From Numida meleagris (taxonomy: Eukaryota; Chordata; Aves; Galliformes; Numididae): DNA of 64,000 nucleotides. The stretch lies in assembly GCF_002078875.1 (NCBI RefSeq), contig NC_034438.1, positions 19,560,054 through 19,624,053 on the forward strand, given 5' to 3'. Position numbers and translations under genes: made by a program. Shown piece after piece: positions 1 to 12,100 of this stretch. The notes under the pieces were generated by a model that was not told the origin of the DNA, did no database searches, and saw only the letters and a list, made by a program, of their open reading frames with translations. Position 1 is the first letter of the stretch, and every line of letters starts with the position of its first letter.

Positions 1-3000
1 TCAGGCTCTAACCTATCCCCCCCACTTTATGTTACAGATGCTTTAGGACCTCTGTGTGTAGATTAGACTCGAATTAATGACACACAGGTTATAAACTGAA
101 GGAAGATAGGCACTCATATTAACTTGGGGATGTTACAGTTTTGCATACATTTGGCTGTTTCATTCTGAGCTCTAGCACATATTCAAATAGAGCAGAACAA
201 TAGCTCTTTCTTCCCTTAAGATACCCATCAGAATAATCGTATAAAAACCCTGAAAAGTGGAGGTAAAAATATCTCATGACCAAAACGTTCATGGAATTTT
301 ATTCCCATAATTACAATATAGAGGAGTTAAAGCTCACAGTTGTTGTAGGAATTCCCTTTCAGTTTTGAAATATTCCACCTTGATGCAAGGCAAAACCTGA
401 GGAAAGCTCCTGAAGTGCAGTGGTGAATGACACAGAATTTGGTTTAAAACAAGAAAACTAGATTAAGGTAGGATGTTTTGCCAAACCTTCACTTTTTATA
501 AAACAAAAGACATATGAGTAAATGGTAATAAAATGTTGCACATGCTTTTATTGATTTTTGATTGCATTTTTAATCTTGTCCAGCCAATGTGTTTCTGGCT
601 TGCAATTAAGACTTGACAGTGGGAAAAAGAATGATAACAAGAAATATAGTCATCTATTTGAAAGTAAGCCAAAAACAACAGTAAGAAGGATAAGGAAGGA
701 ACCTGTGAAAGATCTAAGCGCTGTTATATTTCCGACATTCAACTTCTTACCTTTAATAGCATTTAAAATATCAGTCACAATTTGTGATTGTGAAGGAAAA
801 TACACAATGCTTTCTGATGATTGAGTGGTTTATTTTAAAGACACCATAGGAAAAGAATGTCTTGGGGCTTCAGATGGTTTTAGCTGTTGTACAAGAGGTC
901 AGAAAGAAATTGATCTAAAAGATGCAGTAAATGGATTTACAATTTTTAGTGACCACTCTGCTGAGTTACTGCTTCTAAAAAGCCCCCAAATCCTGGTCTG
1001 TATTAGAGGCTTTTCCTTTCATATACTCAGCCTGCAAAATCTGCTGGCATCCAGTACTGATGTGCAGTTTTATTTTTACTGGAAAAAGACGAGATAAGTG
1101 ATGAAGTTTTGTTTTTCTTGGATTTTAGTGACCTGAAATTATGAAGTTCTGGATGGTCTGGGCTCTCTTCATGCAAACACATAAAGTTCTGTGATCTTGT
1201 AGTAGAACATGAACCACACTTTACTTTAGTCTTTTCAGACAGCCAAAATAGTGAGGTTATATAAATATTAACAACATAGGTTTTATTCAAGATACTTCAG
1301 AAATCTGGATCGGGTTGTGTTTTTAGTATAACCATAAATTAGCATGGGAATGGCTCAGTGTTTTTGCATCCCATCAGCCCCAAACCTTTGACTAAAAAGT
1401 GAACCTAGCTGTTATACAAATGCCTGTTGTCAGCAACTGCAGTGCCATGGAATCATCACACAACCCTTTGCATCCAAGCTTGAAAGAAGCATGTCAAAAT
1501 GAAGAACTGTTCATCAAGTGACTTAAGAAGAAGGTATGTCCATACGTTGAATTCCGACATGGAATTATAAAGTAGGTATGGACTACATCTTTGGGATTTG
1601 GGAGCATACCACTTCTGGGCAGTATATCTTGTTTGAAGAGCTGTAGCTGTGGGAAGGAAGTTTTGATTATGCTGGAGGGAGAAGGAGCTCTGAGGGGAGC
1701 AGCTTGGAGCTGTGGACTCATCTCTCCAATTGTAAGGCTCTAAGGCCTTTTTTTCCTCAGAAATCTGGGACAGTTTTCCTGTGGCCAATTCTGAAGAGTT
1801 CCCAGATGATCAGTCACCAAAGCAGGGGACAACAGGTCCTCTTGGAAAACGTGGTATCCAGAGCGGTGCAGGTAATCATTGCTTGGAGTATCTCAGACTG
1901 GGACTGAATAGAGCTCCAGCAGTACCCTACAAGAGAACAGAAATCACCCACCAGCCCTCTAGAAAGGCAGAGAATACCTCACCAACCTATTCCCAAAGTT
2001 TATTTCCTACCAAATATGCTGTATTTTGAAACATCTCAGCATTAGTTTCCTCTTTAGAGGAGAAGAATAAACTTGGGCGGGCTAGGAAGGAACAGTAAAT
2101 TAAAGTTAATCTCGTTTATTTATGGAAGATCACAAAGGCATAGCCTATCCTTTTCTTTATACCCTGAACATGAAAAGGGACTGGCACAGTTCAAGGCTAA
2201 GGAGAATTTTGTCTTCATTTTAGCCTGGTGAAAACAGTCATTAATTAAACTTTGAAGGTCATTCTGTCAGTGTTAACCGTGAAAATGTTAGACTAGATAG
2301 GAAATCCTTAACTTTAACCCCCATAAAGTCTAATTCAATTTTCAAGAGCATTCTTTGTTATCAAATAGATATCAAAACAAGGTGTATATAAAGAACAGAG
2401 AAACTGCAGTTTTCTGAATGGCAAAAGCTGCAAAGAACTTTTTTCCCTCATTTGTAACTGTATTCTATCTTCTAGTTCAAAACAGCTACAATATACTGGA
2501 AAGCAGCAAACAAAAGTGAAACTTCAAAGCAGTGCAATGCTTCACTGTTTTTTAAAACTGAAACAATGAAAAATTCTTCTCCGTTTTCCTTATTGCCATC
2601 CTTCTCCCAAGAAAAATGCCACTCTCAGATTTGAAACAAGCTCTGCACACTCCTTGGAACATTTCTTCACCACATCTCTAGCTTTGAATGAATGTGTACA
2701 GGCCTTGACCAGTTTAAATTAGATCAGAAGAAAGAAGCAGTGTGACTGCTCTAACCAGTTTAGCTGTGAGCATTGCTGTGCAAACCCTTTAGTCATGCTC
2801 TTGAAAAGGCTTTCTTCTTCTGTTGAAGCTTCATGTTGCTCTAACATCCTGCTGGCTATTCCCAAGTTGAGCTCCATGAGCAGCCAGTCTCAGCACTGAT
2901 TGCAGAAGAGATGTACCTTCACAGCTGGCACTCTTCTAGGGGAATATATTTCTGTCACCACAAACCAGCCCTGCAGTGTGGAGCAGGATATCTCTGAAGA

Positions 3001-5159
3001 AGTTGTAGTACTAGTTTCCGAAGATTTGTTACCAGCAGTGTGAGAACAGCAGCTTGAGAAAATTTAGTTGAAGATTAGAAAATACTTCCTGCTTGTGAAA
3101 GTAGAACAATATGCCAAGAACGAGTGTGAAGCCCCATACTTTGGTGCATTCTGGCTCCAAGTTGTAAGAAGCAGCCCAGCAATGTCAGGGAGGGAATTGA
3201 CTGCCCTAAGTGATTTCTTTTTATCTCTGCTTTTAAAAATCTATGTCATGTGTATTAGAAACCTTCTGATGCACTGGGTTTAATATAACTCTGTATGTGA
3301 AAAGATGGGGTTGGTGCAAGCACATCTTGTTTTTTGAATGATATGCTAGGGTTACCTTTGGATGATGGATTGTGTGAGGGGAAAGATTGGTGGCACCCAT
3401 CTTTAGCCAGGAGATGGTGTCAGCACCATTACTTTCCATCTCTTCCTCACTGTGACTGCATGGTCATTGCATGTTGACAGTACTGCACTCTTCTTCCAAC
3501 AGTGCTTCAGTGACTGCAGAATTAGAAAGAAGATGCAGTCTAATATTGGAGACTCACACCAGCACACTTGTGAGGCAGGAAGGAAAAAGAATTGGCAGAC
3601 AAGGAAGAAATTAAATTCCTTGTGAAGCCAGGGTAAATCTGCCTGGAATATGGTTCCACTACACAGTTCTTGGAAAGTAATTTTGGGCATGTAGATTGAC
3701 CATGTCAGCTGCTTCTTGATTGCAGAGTGGGAGTTTACTCTTGCCCATGATGTATGTGGAGCAACCCTTCCCCTGAGAGGAGAGCGAGAAGCTGCTGTAC
3801 ACTTGCCCTGGACTTAGAGCAACCCCATGGACTGGAGCAGCCAGAAGTATCCTGTTTGTTCACATCTCACCTTAGCCTGTGGTAAGATGTTTGTGTATTG
3901 TATGCAAAGGTCTTAGGAAGAAAACAGTCTGTTTAAGACTTAAATACCAGCTTTCTTTTTCTAAAGGAAAGAGTTTTTCCTGGTATATTTTATTCTGGAA
4001 TTTATTTATAGTATTTACATATGAATTCAGTAAAAGTTACCGAAGCTGGAAATGAAAAAGCGTGGCAGGTCTACATTAGTGTCACAAATGATAACAGCAG
4101 GGTATTTGGCATCACATGATACGATTAATATGAAATTTTCTGCTGCTGTGGCATATCACTACAGTGTTTAACATCTTTTTCTCAATAGTTGTTGAAGGTG
4201 AGCACTGGTATTTTATGCTAGGAGGAAATTATTTATTCCAGATACAAAATGCTCTGCTGTGCACCACAATACGCTATCACTCAAATAAACCTTACACAAT
4301 AGGAGGAAAATACTCAGGCAGATTTTTCTTCTCTTTTCTTCTGCAAGCTTTTTTTTTTTCTTTTTTTTTCCCCAAGCACTGTAAGTATAAATAGGCAGAT
4401 CATTTGTGTATTAGACCATATGGAATGCAAGATTGTTCTTTCTATTACATTTCATACACCAATACTCCACAATTATGACAGCAATAAAGGCTCTGGATGA
4501 CTGTGCTACAGAACAAGCACTTATTAATGTGCATCTATTTCAGGTTTGCATACTAAAAATACACCAATGACACAAATTTTGTCTAAATTGTTCTCAGTAT
4601 AAGTTTTTACTTCCAGAATTTTGTTTTGGTCAGTATTGATATCTTCGTTGTCATTTTGTGTTTTTGCAAAGCTCAGCAGAAATTTTTGTTCATTTTCCTT
4701 TTCCATGCCATTACCTTTCATTTTGTTCAAAGTGCCATGGGAATACATTTTCCTGTATTATTTTCAGTAGCATGTGTAATGGAAAACACAGAGCACTTCA
4801 TGCCCTTTGTCACGCCATTTGTTGTGTGTGTACGTGTGGGTAAAGAGATAGTATATACATTTTAGTGGTTAATTATAGGCTAAGTCATTTTTGTTTGATA
4901 TAATCTGTTCTGTGGAGATAACCATTGTGTAACAGGATAAAATAACACAAGGACATGACAAAGAATGCTAAACAATTAAATATTGAATGCAGAGATCTCA
5001 TTACTAGACTTCTTTGGTGTCAGACCTGTTATACTTTGCTGTGCTGTAAATGACTGTGGTTACCACTGATCCAGCTATCACATAATAATGAAAAACAGGG
5101 CATGCACAACAGTAGCTACAACGGCCCAGAAAGGACCAGAAAAAGACTTGCAGAATGAA
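1..5159. other. Unique AT-rich non-coding DNA
   Basis: No recognised repeat family, RNA gene or credible exon was seen. Open frames here are at most about 110 codons, lack known motifs and overlap on opposite strands as chance frames do. A small 8-bp-stem inverted repeat lies at 1538-1583. This could be intergenic or intronic; the sequence does not decide. Confidence 0.6.
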
Positions 5160-6010
5160 GGGATGCCATCCAGAAGAAGCACAATAAACTCAGAAAGGTG
5201 GGGCCATGTGAACCTAGTGAGGTTCAACAGAGCAAAGTGCAAGGTTTTGCACTTGGGTCAGAGTAATGTCAGATATGTATACAGACTGGGAGAAGAACTC
5301 CTTGAGAGTAGCCCTGCCAAGAAGCACTTAGGGGTTCTGGTGGACAAAAAACTGGACATGAGCCAGCAGTGTGTGCTCACAGCCCAGCAGGCCAATGGTA
5401 TCCTGGGCTGCATCAGAAGAGGAGCAGCCAGCAGATAGAGGGAGGTGATTGTCCCCCTGCTCTACCTTCGTGAGGCCCTGCCCACAGTACTGCATTCAGA
5501 TCTGGGGCCACCAGCGTGGGAAGGACGTGGAGCTTTTGGAGAGGGTCTAGAGGAGGGCCACAAAGATGATCAGAGGGCTGGAGCACCTCTCCTATGAAAA
5601 TAGGCTGAGAGAGCTGGGCTTGTTCAGCTTGGAGAAGAGAAGGCTGCAGGGAGACCTCATTATGCCTTTCCAATATTAAAAGGGAGATATAAACAGGAGG
5701 AAGATCAACTTTTTACACAGGTAGATAGTGATAGGACAAGGGGAAATGGTTTTAAACTAAAGGAAGGAAGATTTAGATTAGATGTCAAGGGGAAGTTTTT
5801 CACTGAGAGTATGGTGAGGTGCTGGAACATGTTGCCCAGAGAGGCTGTGGATTCCCCATCCCTGGAGGTGTTCAAGTCCATCTTGGATGGGCCCTGAGCA
5901 GCCTGATCTAGTTCCTGATCTAGCAGCTGGCAATCCTGCCTGTGGCAGGGGGGTTGGAACCTGGTGATTCTTGAGGTCCCTTCCAACCCAAGCCATTCTG
6001 TGATTCTATG
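5160..6010 (+). mobile_element. CR1 LINE, 5'-truncated, plus strand
   Basis: The segment begins in the part of CR1 ORF2 just after the reverse transcriptase core, with the degraded peptide [15 protein letters not shown] at about 5217-5262. It continues through the DMSQQC...NGILGCI region and the [19 protein letters not shown] region. It ends in the CR1 3' UTR (ggttggaacctggtgattcttgaggtcccttcc-type motif) and a short ATTCTGTG/ATTCTATG tail at 5995-6010. The reading frame is broken by a stop near 5436 and by frame changes, so it cannot make protein. 5' truncation with an intact 3' end is the usual outcome of CR1 target-primed integration. Confidence 0.93.
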
Positions 6011-6754
6011 AGAGGAAATTACAACATTGTGATCATTCACCATGTATACAAATACTTGCTTCAAGACAGCAGATGAACGTATAGCTCAGGAATGGCCGGT
6101 GCTGCAGCAGCTCTCAGAGAAACTCCTCCGGTACCTGGAATGGTTGATTTGTCTCGCTCACCAGTTCACACTGCTCATGAGATCTAGGATTTAGGATTTA
6201 TGTGGCAGTAGGAGCCGCAGCGTGTGTAGCTTGGCCTTCCCACAGGGAGCCACTTGGGTTGGCATGGGGAAATCCAGGTGCTGGCAGCTGGCATGCAGTG
6301 CAGTGTGCTTGGATACAGTAGTATGGATTCCTTCAGACTTGAAAGAACATCTAGAGGAAAGTCTGTCCTGTACAGAGACAGTACTAGATAGCCCCACAAC
6401 CCTCCTTCTCTTACGCATATGACAATTTACTCTTTGATTTTTTTTCTCCCTTAGGTTTCAAGACACATCAAAGCAAGAAAGAAGCAAGGAAGCTGTTGGG
6501 AGAATGCAGTTTCTGACATGTTTTGCAAGAGTAGTCCTTTGAAAACTAATGAAAGCCCCATTTTGCACCTGAAGGTACACGGCACAAGGCATTTGGCTGT
6601 GTCATACAGCTGTATCAAATGACACCAGACCCTAACACTAGTGTCAACCTACCCTGTGACAGGAAGCAAGCAGGAGGTGGGTTGCCCATGATAGAGGCTG
6701 CTTGCCTGTGCCGGTGTTCAGCAAAGAAACAGGCAGCCTGAGACTACTACCTCC
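6011..6754. other. Non-coding spacer between CR1 copies
   Basis: This is unique sequence, somewhat more GC-rich than the left flank (for example 6090-6420), with no motif I recognise. The overlapping 66-75-codon frames on both strands look like chance openings. Confidence 0.5.
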
Positions 6755-6857
6755 ATCCAAGCACAGATACAGGTTGGGCAGAAAATGACTTGAGAGCAGC
6801 CCTGAGGAGAAGGATTTGGGAGTGCTGATTTGTGAAAGATTCAATGTGAGCCAGCAA
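6755..6857 (+). mobile_element. CR1 LINE, left part of a split host copy, plus strand
   Basis: CR1 ORF2-derived sequence (ccaagcacagatacagg through gagaaggatttgggagtgct to ttcaatgtgagccagca) stops abruptly at about 6857, where the 3' tail of an opposite-strand CR1 begins. The next bases expected in CR1 (tgtgcacttgcagcccagaa) are found 1.66 kb away at 8519. This is therefore the left part of one element interrupted by a later insertion. Confidence 0.9.
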
Positions 6858-6921
6858 TCATAGAATCATAGAATCATAGAATCATAGAATCACAGAATCA
6901 TAGAATCATAGAATCATAGAA
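6858..6921 (-). repeat. CR1 3' terminal 8-bp repeat tail
   Basis: About eight copies of the 8-bp unit AATCATAG (reverse complement CTATGATT) in tandem with one variant unit (aatcacag). CR1 elements end in such short repeats instead of poly(A). The number of units here is high, which fits a comparatively young insertion or later slippage. Confidence 0.92.
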
Positions 6922-6997
6922 TTGCTCAGGCTGGAAAGGACCTTCAAGATCATCAAGTCCAACCACAACCTAACCATACTGCTCTAACAACCCATCG

Positions 6998-7717
6998 CTA
7001 AATCATGTCCCTGAGCACCACATCCAAACGGTTTTTAAACACATTCAGGGATGCTGACTCAACCACCTCCCTGGGGAGCCTGTTCCAGTGCTTAACAACC
7101 CTTTCTGTAAAGAAGTTTTTCCTGATATCCAACCTAAACCTCCCCTGGTGCAACTTGAGGCCGTTTCCCCTTGTCCTGTCACCTGTCACCAGTGAGAAGA
7201 GACCAACCCCACTCTCACTGCAATCGCCTTTCAGGTATTTGAGGAGAGCAATGAGGTCTCCCCTCTGTCTCCTCTTCCCCAGACTAAACAGGCCCAGTTC
7301 CTTTAGTCTTTCCTCGTAGGGCATATTCTCCAAGCCCTTCACAAGCCTTGTTGCCCTTCTTTGGACCTGCTCCAGCACCTCCATGTCCTTTCTGTACTGG
7401 GGCACCCAAAACTGAACACAGTACTCAAGGTGAGGCCTCACCGATGCTGAGTACAGGGGCAGGATTGCTTCCCTAGTCCTGCTCACCACCCCATTCCTGA
7501 TCCAAGCCAGGATGCCATTGGCCTTCTTGGCCACCTGGGCACACTGCTGGCTCATATTTTTAGCCAACTGTCCATCAGTACACCAAGGTCCCTTTCCGTC
7601 AGGCAGCTTTCCAGCCACTCCTCCCCAGGCCTGTAGGGTTGCCTGGGGTTGTTGTGACCAAAGTGCAGGACCTGACACTTGGCCCTGTTGAAACTCATAT
7701 GGTTTACCTTGGCCCAT
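6998..7717 (-). pseudogene. CR1 ORF2 fragment, C-terminal domain
   Basis: The second frame of the same element is 239 codons as called, with the true CR1 homology starting near 7570 ([17 protein letters not shown]). It carries the post-RT C-terminal region with [47 protein letters not shown] and the terminal NRLPREVV block, ending at a stop about 75 bp inside the 3' UTR side. The first ~50 codons overlap the RT frame and are out-of-frame noise. It is separated from the RT frame by a frameshift. Confidence 0.88.
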
Positions 7718-8319
7718 CGATGCAGTCTATCCAGGTCCCTCTGTAGTGCCTTTCTACCCTCTGGCAGATCAGCACTCCCTCCCAACTTGGTGTCGTCTGC
7801 AAACTTACTGAGGGTGCACTCAATCCCCTCATCAATATCATTGATAAAGATGTTGAATAGAAGAGGCCCCAGCACCGAGCCCTGGGGGACACCACTTGTG
7901 ACTGGCCACCAACTGGATTTAACTCCATTGACCACAACTCTCTGGGCCCGGCCATCCAGCCAGTGTTTCACCCAGCAGAGCGTATGCCCATCCAAACCAT
8001 GGGCAGCCAGCTTCTCCACAAGGATGCTGTGGAGGACAGTGTCAAAGGCCTTACTAAAGTCCAGGTAGACCACATCGACAGCCTTGCCTTCATCCACTAA
8101 GTGGGTCACCTTGTCATAGAACGAAATCAGGTTTGTCAAACAGGATCTACCATTCATAAACCCATGTTGACTGGGCCTGATCCCCTGGTTGACCTTTAAC
8201 TGATCCACAATGTATGCTGAGATTATCCGTTCCATAACCTTCCCTGGCACCGAGGGGAGACTGATAGGTCTATAGCTACCAGGATCATCTTTCTGGCCCT
8301 TCTTGAAGATGGGCATCAC
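7552..8319 (-). pseudogene. CR1 ORF2 fragment, reverse transcriptase core
   Basis: The 255-codon open frame on the minus strand covers most of the RT palm and fingers: YRPISL near residue 16, [11 protein letters not shown] near 84-94, [14 protein letters not shown] near 142-155 and FADD near 173-176. The FADD aspartates that coordinate the metal ion are present. The frame continues upstream through a stop codon near 8377 into the region encoding [18 protein letters not shown] (about 8400-8470). It is closed downstream by a frameshift near 7570. Normal CR1 ORF2 is roughly 900-1000 residues with an N-terminal endonuclease, so this is only a fragment and not functional on its own. Confidence 0.9.
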
Positions 8320-8518
8320 ATTTGCCAGTCTCCAGTCAACTGGGACATTCTCTGTTAGCCAGGACTGTCAAAAGATGATGGAGAGAGGCCTGGCAACCAC
8401 ATCTGCCAACTCCCTCAGCACTCTAGGGTGCAATCCATCTTTTCCCATGGACTTGTGAGTGTCCATCTTGCAGAGCAGGTCCAAAACCATCTCATCGTGG
8501 ATTGCGTGTGGCCTGCAT

Positions 8519-9168
8519 TGTGCACTTGCAGCCCAGAAGGCCAACCATATCATGGGTTCCATCAAGAGAAGTGTGACCAGCAGGTCAAAGGAGGGGATTC
8601 TGCCCCTCTACTCTCATGAGACCCCACCTGCAGTAACTGTGCCCAGTTCTGGGGCCCCCAACACAAGAAGGACATGGAGCTGTTGGAGTGGGTCCAGAGG
8701 AGGGCCCTGAAGATGATCAGAGGGCTGGAGCACCTCCCCTATGAGAACAGGCTGAGAGAACTGGGACTCTTCAGCCTGGAGAAGAGAAGGTTCTAGGGGA
8801 CCTTATAGCATCCTTCCAGTAGGTACTGGAAGGTACCAGAAGGTACTGGAAGCTTTCCTACAGGAAAGCTGGGGAGGAACTTTTTTTAAGGGCATGTAGC
8901 GACAGGATGAGGGGAAATGGCTTTAAACTGGAAGAGGGTAGATTTAGACTAGATATTAGGAAGAAATTCTTCACTGTGAGGGTGGTGAGACACTGGAACA
9001 GGTTGCCCAGTGAGGTTGTGGATGCCCCCTCCCTGGAAGCATTCAAGGCCAGGCTGGATGGGGGTTTGAGCAACCTGATCTAGAGGGAGGTGTCCCTGTC
9101 TATAGCAGGGGGGGTTGGAATTAGATGACCTTAAATGTCCTCTCCAACCCAAACTATGCTTCTATGAT
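8519..9168 (+). mobile_element. CR1 LINE, right part of the split host copy, plus strand
   Basis: Resumes exactly where the 6755-6857 part stops (tgtgcacttgcagcccagaaggcc) and runs through the C-terminal ORF2 region and the 3' UTR to the CR1 tail (aaactatgcttctatgat, 9150-9168). No clear target-site duplication flanks the insertion. The frame is broken at several places. At 8813-8870 it carries two perfect small palindromes not expected in CR1 (see findings). Confidence 0.92.
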
Positions 9169-12100
9169 CTGGGAAGGAAACTGATCATGGAGGGAAGCCC
9201 TGACCATCAGTAGCTCACAACACAGCTCATACAGCTGTGCCTGTCTGGGTGAATAGAGGTGCCAAAAAGAGCTGTTTCCAGCTTAGGCTTTCATGTGTGA
9301 TGAGGATGCATTTGCAATGGCACTGCTATCCTATCTGCAAAAGTTCCCAGTTTCCAGTCTTCCTACCTTCATTTTTTGCTTTATGAGGAGCTCAGATCCT
9401 CCCTCCTCCTGCTCTTAGCTGCCAGGATTACTCCATCAACCTGGTGTGGATGAGAAATGTTGACCCTGGTAGGTGAGATCCTCACCGTCCTTTTCCAGAG
9501 TTACTTCATTCCTAGTGGGCTCACAACCTTTTGGGAACTTATCGTGCTAGCTGACTGTGGCTTAATGCAGCAGCTGACGTTTTCCTTTTTTTTTTTTTTT
9601 TTTCTTTTAAATACATATTTGAAATATAAATCTGAGGAGGCAGAGAGGTTGAGTATAGATTTTTGGCATTTTTCTTTCTACAGCATAGGAGAAATATGTT
9701 TTTCCTTAGATTTTGTATATGCTAAATGGCTTCTGTGAAATTGCTTGTAGGCTTTGATTACACAGTAAAAATATAAATTTCAAGCTGTGATAATAGCCAT
9801 CACTTTGGTGACAAAAGTCTGCTTGAGTGGGGGCTGTAGAGGAAAGGAATGCATGTTAATGCAATGGAGAAAGAGATGCAGGAGCTATGTGCTATGTCCA
9901 AATGTGGAATGAGGAATTACTGTGAGCTTGATGGTGGCTGCTGGAGCTGTAAAAGCACCACTGGCACTAAAAGAGGCGAAAGGATCTCATAGAAGGGAGC
10001 AGATGAATTGTGGATGGGACTGACAGATGTGGTGTGAGATTTGCTGCTGCATAGACAGGATCACACACTCACCAAGGAAGAAACATTTCTGCTATAAGGT
10101 TTGTCGCTGGCAACACAAAAAAAGTCCTGGGCAACTTTGCTGAACATAAGGTAACCATAAATAATATGGACATGTGAAAAAAAGTGCAGCCCTACATGTT
10201 ATCACTAAAGTTAGGGAAATACCTGTCTTTGCACTTGCCAGAGGGTGCAGTACTGAAGAAATCCCATCTGGAAATGTGTACGTGGGTTTGCTCTCCCATG
10301 TTTAGTAGAGGCATCTAGAGAGTTGTTGTTAAGAGGGAAGTTGTAGAACTGCTGCAACAGAGCTACTGTGCCAGGGGGAATGGGTCCTCCTCACCTTCAC
10401 CAGCAGAGGAAGGGAAGCAGCCCTCTCTGCAAATACTTAGAAGCAGGGTGGTTCAATAACAAGAGGGAAAGAGATACTTAAAAGCAGCTCCATAATTAAC
10501 TATCCCTGAAAATAATTTGAAAGGGAGATTAGCAGCAAGATTATTTTGACCACAGTAGTGAGGTGAGCTAGCATGAACATTCTTAAATATTGAAGAATTG
10601 GACTTCTGCCTCTTATTAACTACTTATTAACAGTTCGTATCTTTAAATCTTTGCTGGAGCATTTGAGATATTGGTGATTGTCTCAGGAAAGGTTTCAACA
10701 GGCTGAAAGGTCCCCTGCATTTTTACTTAACTCGACTCCCTTCACCAGCATAAAATATTGTAGAATAATGTTCTTTTATAGCTTCTGCATGCCTTCTTCT
10801 CAAAGGCCACGTCTGGTATTTTAAAAATATATAAAGCCAGCATATCCCACAAGAAACAGTGATTTCTCCTGAAAATTTAGATATGGCTTGCCCCTAGGCT
10901 GCTATAAATGGTTATAAGCTTTGTCTTATTGAAGTCATTCCTCTGGAAGAGAAGGATAGGAGCTATGATGTGATGTTTTGTATTACACATGAAAGAGAAA
11001 TCTTTCTCACCATGTGCAACTACAATATGCCTCAATACTTGTAAACAAAACAGAGTTCAGTGCAGCTGAACCTCAGAAGGTTAAGAATTGCTCTCAAACA
11101 AGTTTGTTATTGAAGGAAAGGCCTCCAAGTCTTCCCCAGCATTTCTGAGCCCATGCCTTTTGCTGCCCAGATTGGACATGGGGAGCGCTAGCTCCCTCCT
11201 CCCCTGGAGCTGGCAGACACCCTCTGTGGCAGATTTTGGCTGGCACAAGGGTGCCCACACAGGATGGGATGTGGGCCCATGCCCACCTGGGAAAGGAGAA
11301 GGTTTGCTGGCTTGTGCTCTCCCATAGCCAGATCTCAGTGGGCCACAGGTGAGAAATTCTGTGTTGGGTATGTGTCCTGGTGAGACAATATCTCCACTGC
11401 TAACTGTGTGTCACCATTTGCCAGAATTATCTTTCACAAGAGAATAAAAAAAAGAGGCAGCAAGCCTCCTATCTACAACATTTTCACATTGATGTAAACG
11501 CATGTACAAGATCCCACATAATCAAATGGAATTAGTAGAATTAGTAGACAGATTTTCCGTGTCAGCAAATTCTCAATTTTAATTTCTCATGGCTATCATC
11601 AATTTTTATCATCATGTTTTATATTTTAACTTCAAACTGTGTGGTTTTGTGCTGTTCTGATCAACTTGTATGGCAAAACTCTCTAGAATTGTACAGAAAA
11701 TGATAATTTTTCCATGCAGTTTTTTCCAAACCTTCACATAGAATATATTAGAAATATTCAATGTTACTGCAGAAATTCATACTATTGTAAAAATACATAG
11801 AAAAGAGATTATTCTTTATGAAAGCTATTGGGTTTTACAATTCCTTCTTTGGATTCCTTCTAATCTTAGCCCTGTTACTTATATGGATAACTGATGAACT
11901 TACTTATGATAGGATGATTTCTATTTCTTCAACTTAGAGAAGTCTGGTGGAAAAAAAAAGAGGCACTTACCATAGCCTAAAAATGGAACAGCAGTACATT
12001 TAATGGAACGTTCTTAATGTAATAATGTAACAATGTGCAGCTAAATACACCCACGGTCATTTATTAATGAGCCCTAATAGGTTGTGAGGAAAATAATATT

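Larger units (their letters stand above)
6858..8518 (-). mobile_element. CR1 LINE inserted in another CR1, minus strand, RT region retained
   Basis: This is the longest CR1 in the window, 1.66 kb. Its 3' end is the (TCATAGAA)n tail at 6858-6921. Its 5' truncation at about 8518 falls just before the start of the reverse transcriptase domain. Translation on the minus strand shows [48 protein letters not shown] and the catalytic FADDTKLGG box, in the CR1/LINE order. The endonuclease domain and ORF1 are absent. The frame has an in-frame TGA near 8377 and a frameshift near 7570, so the copy is dead. Its good preservation compared with the host CR1 marks it as the younger of the two. Confidence 0.95.

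Noticed and set aside
6858..6921. CR1 tail repeats as a telomeric or satellite array
   Set aside because: The 8-bp unit and its position at the end of a CR1 identify it as the element's own tail.
7679..8068. 129-codon plus-strand frame
   Set aside because: Antisense shadow of the CR1 reverse transcriptase.
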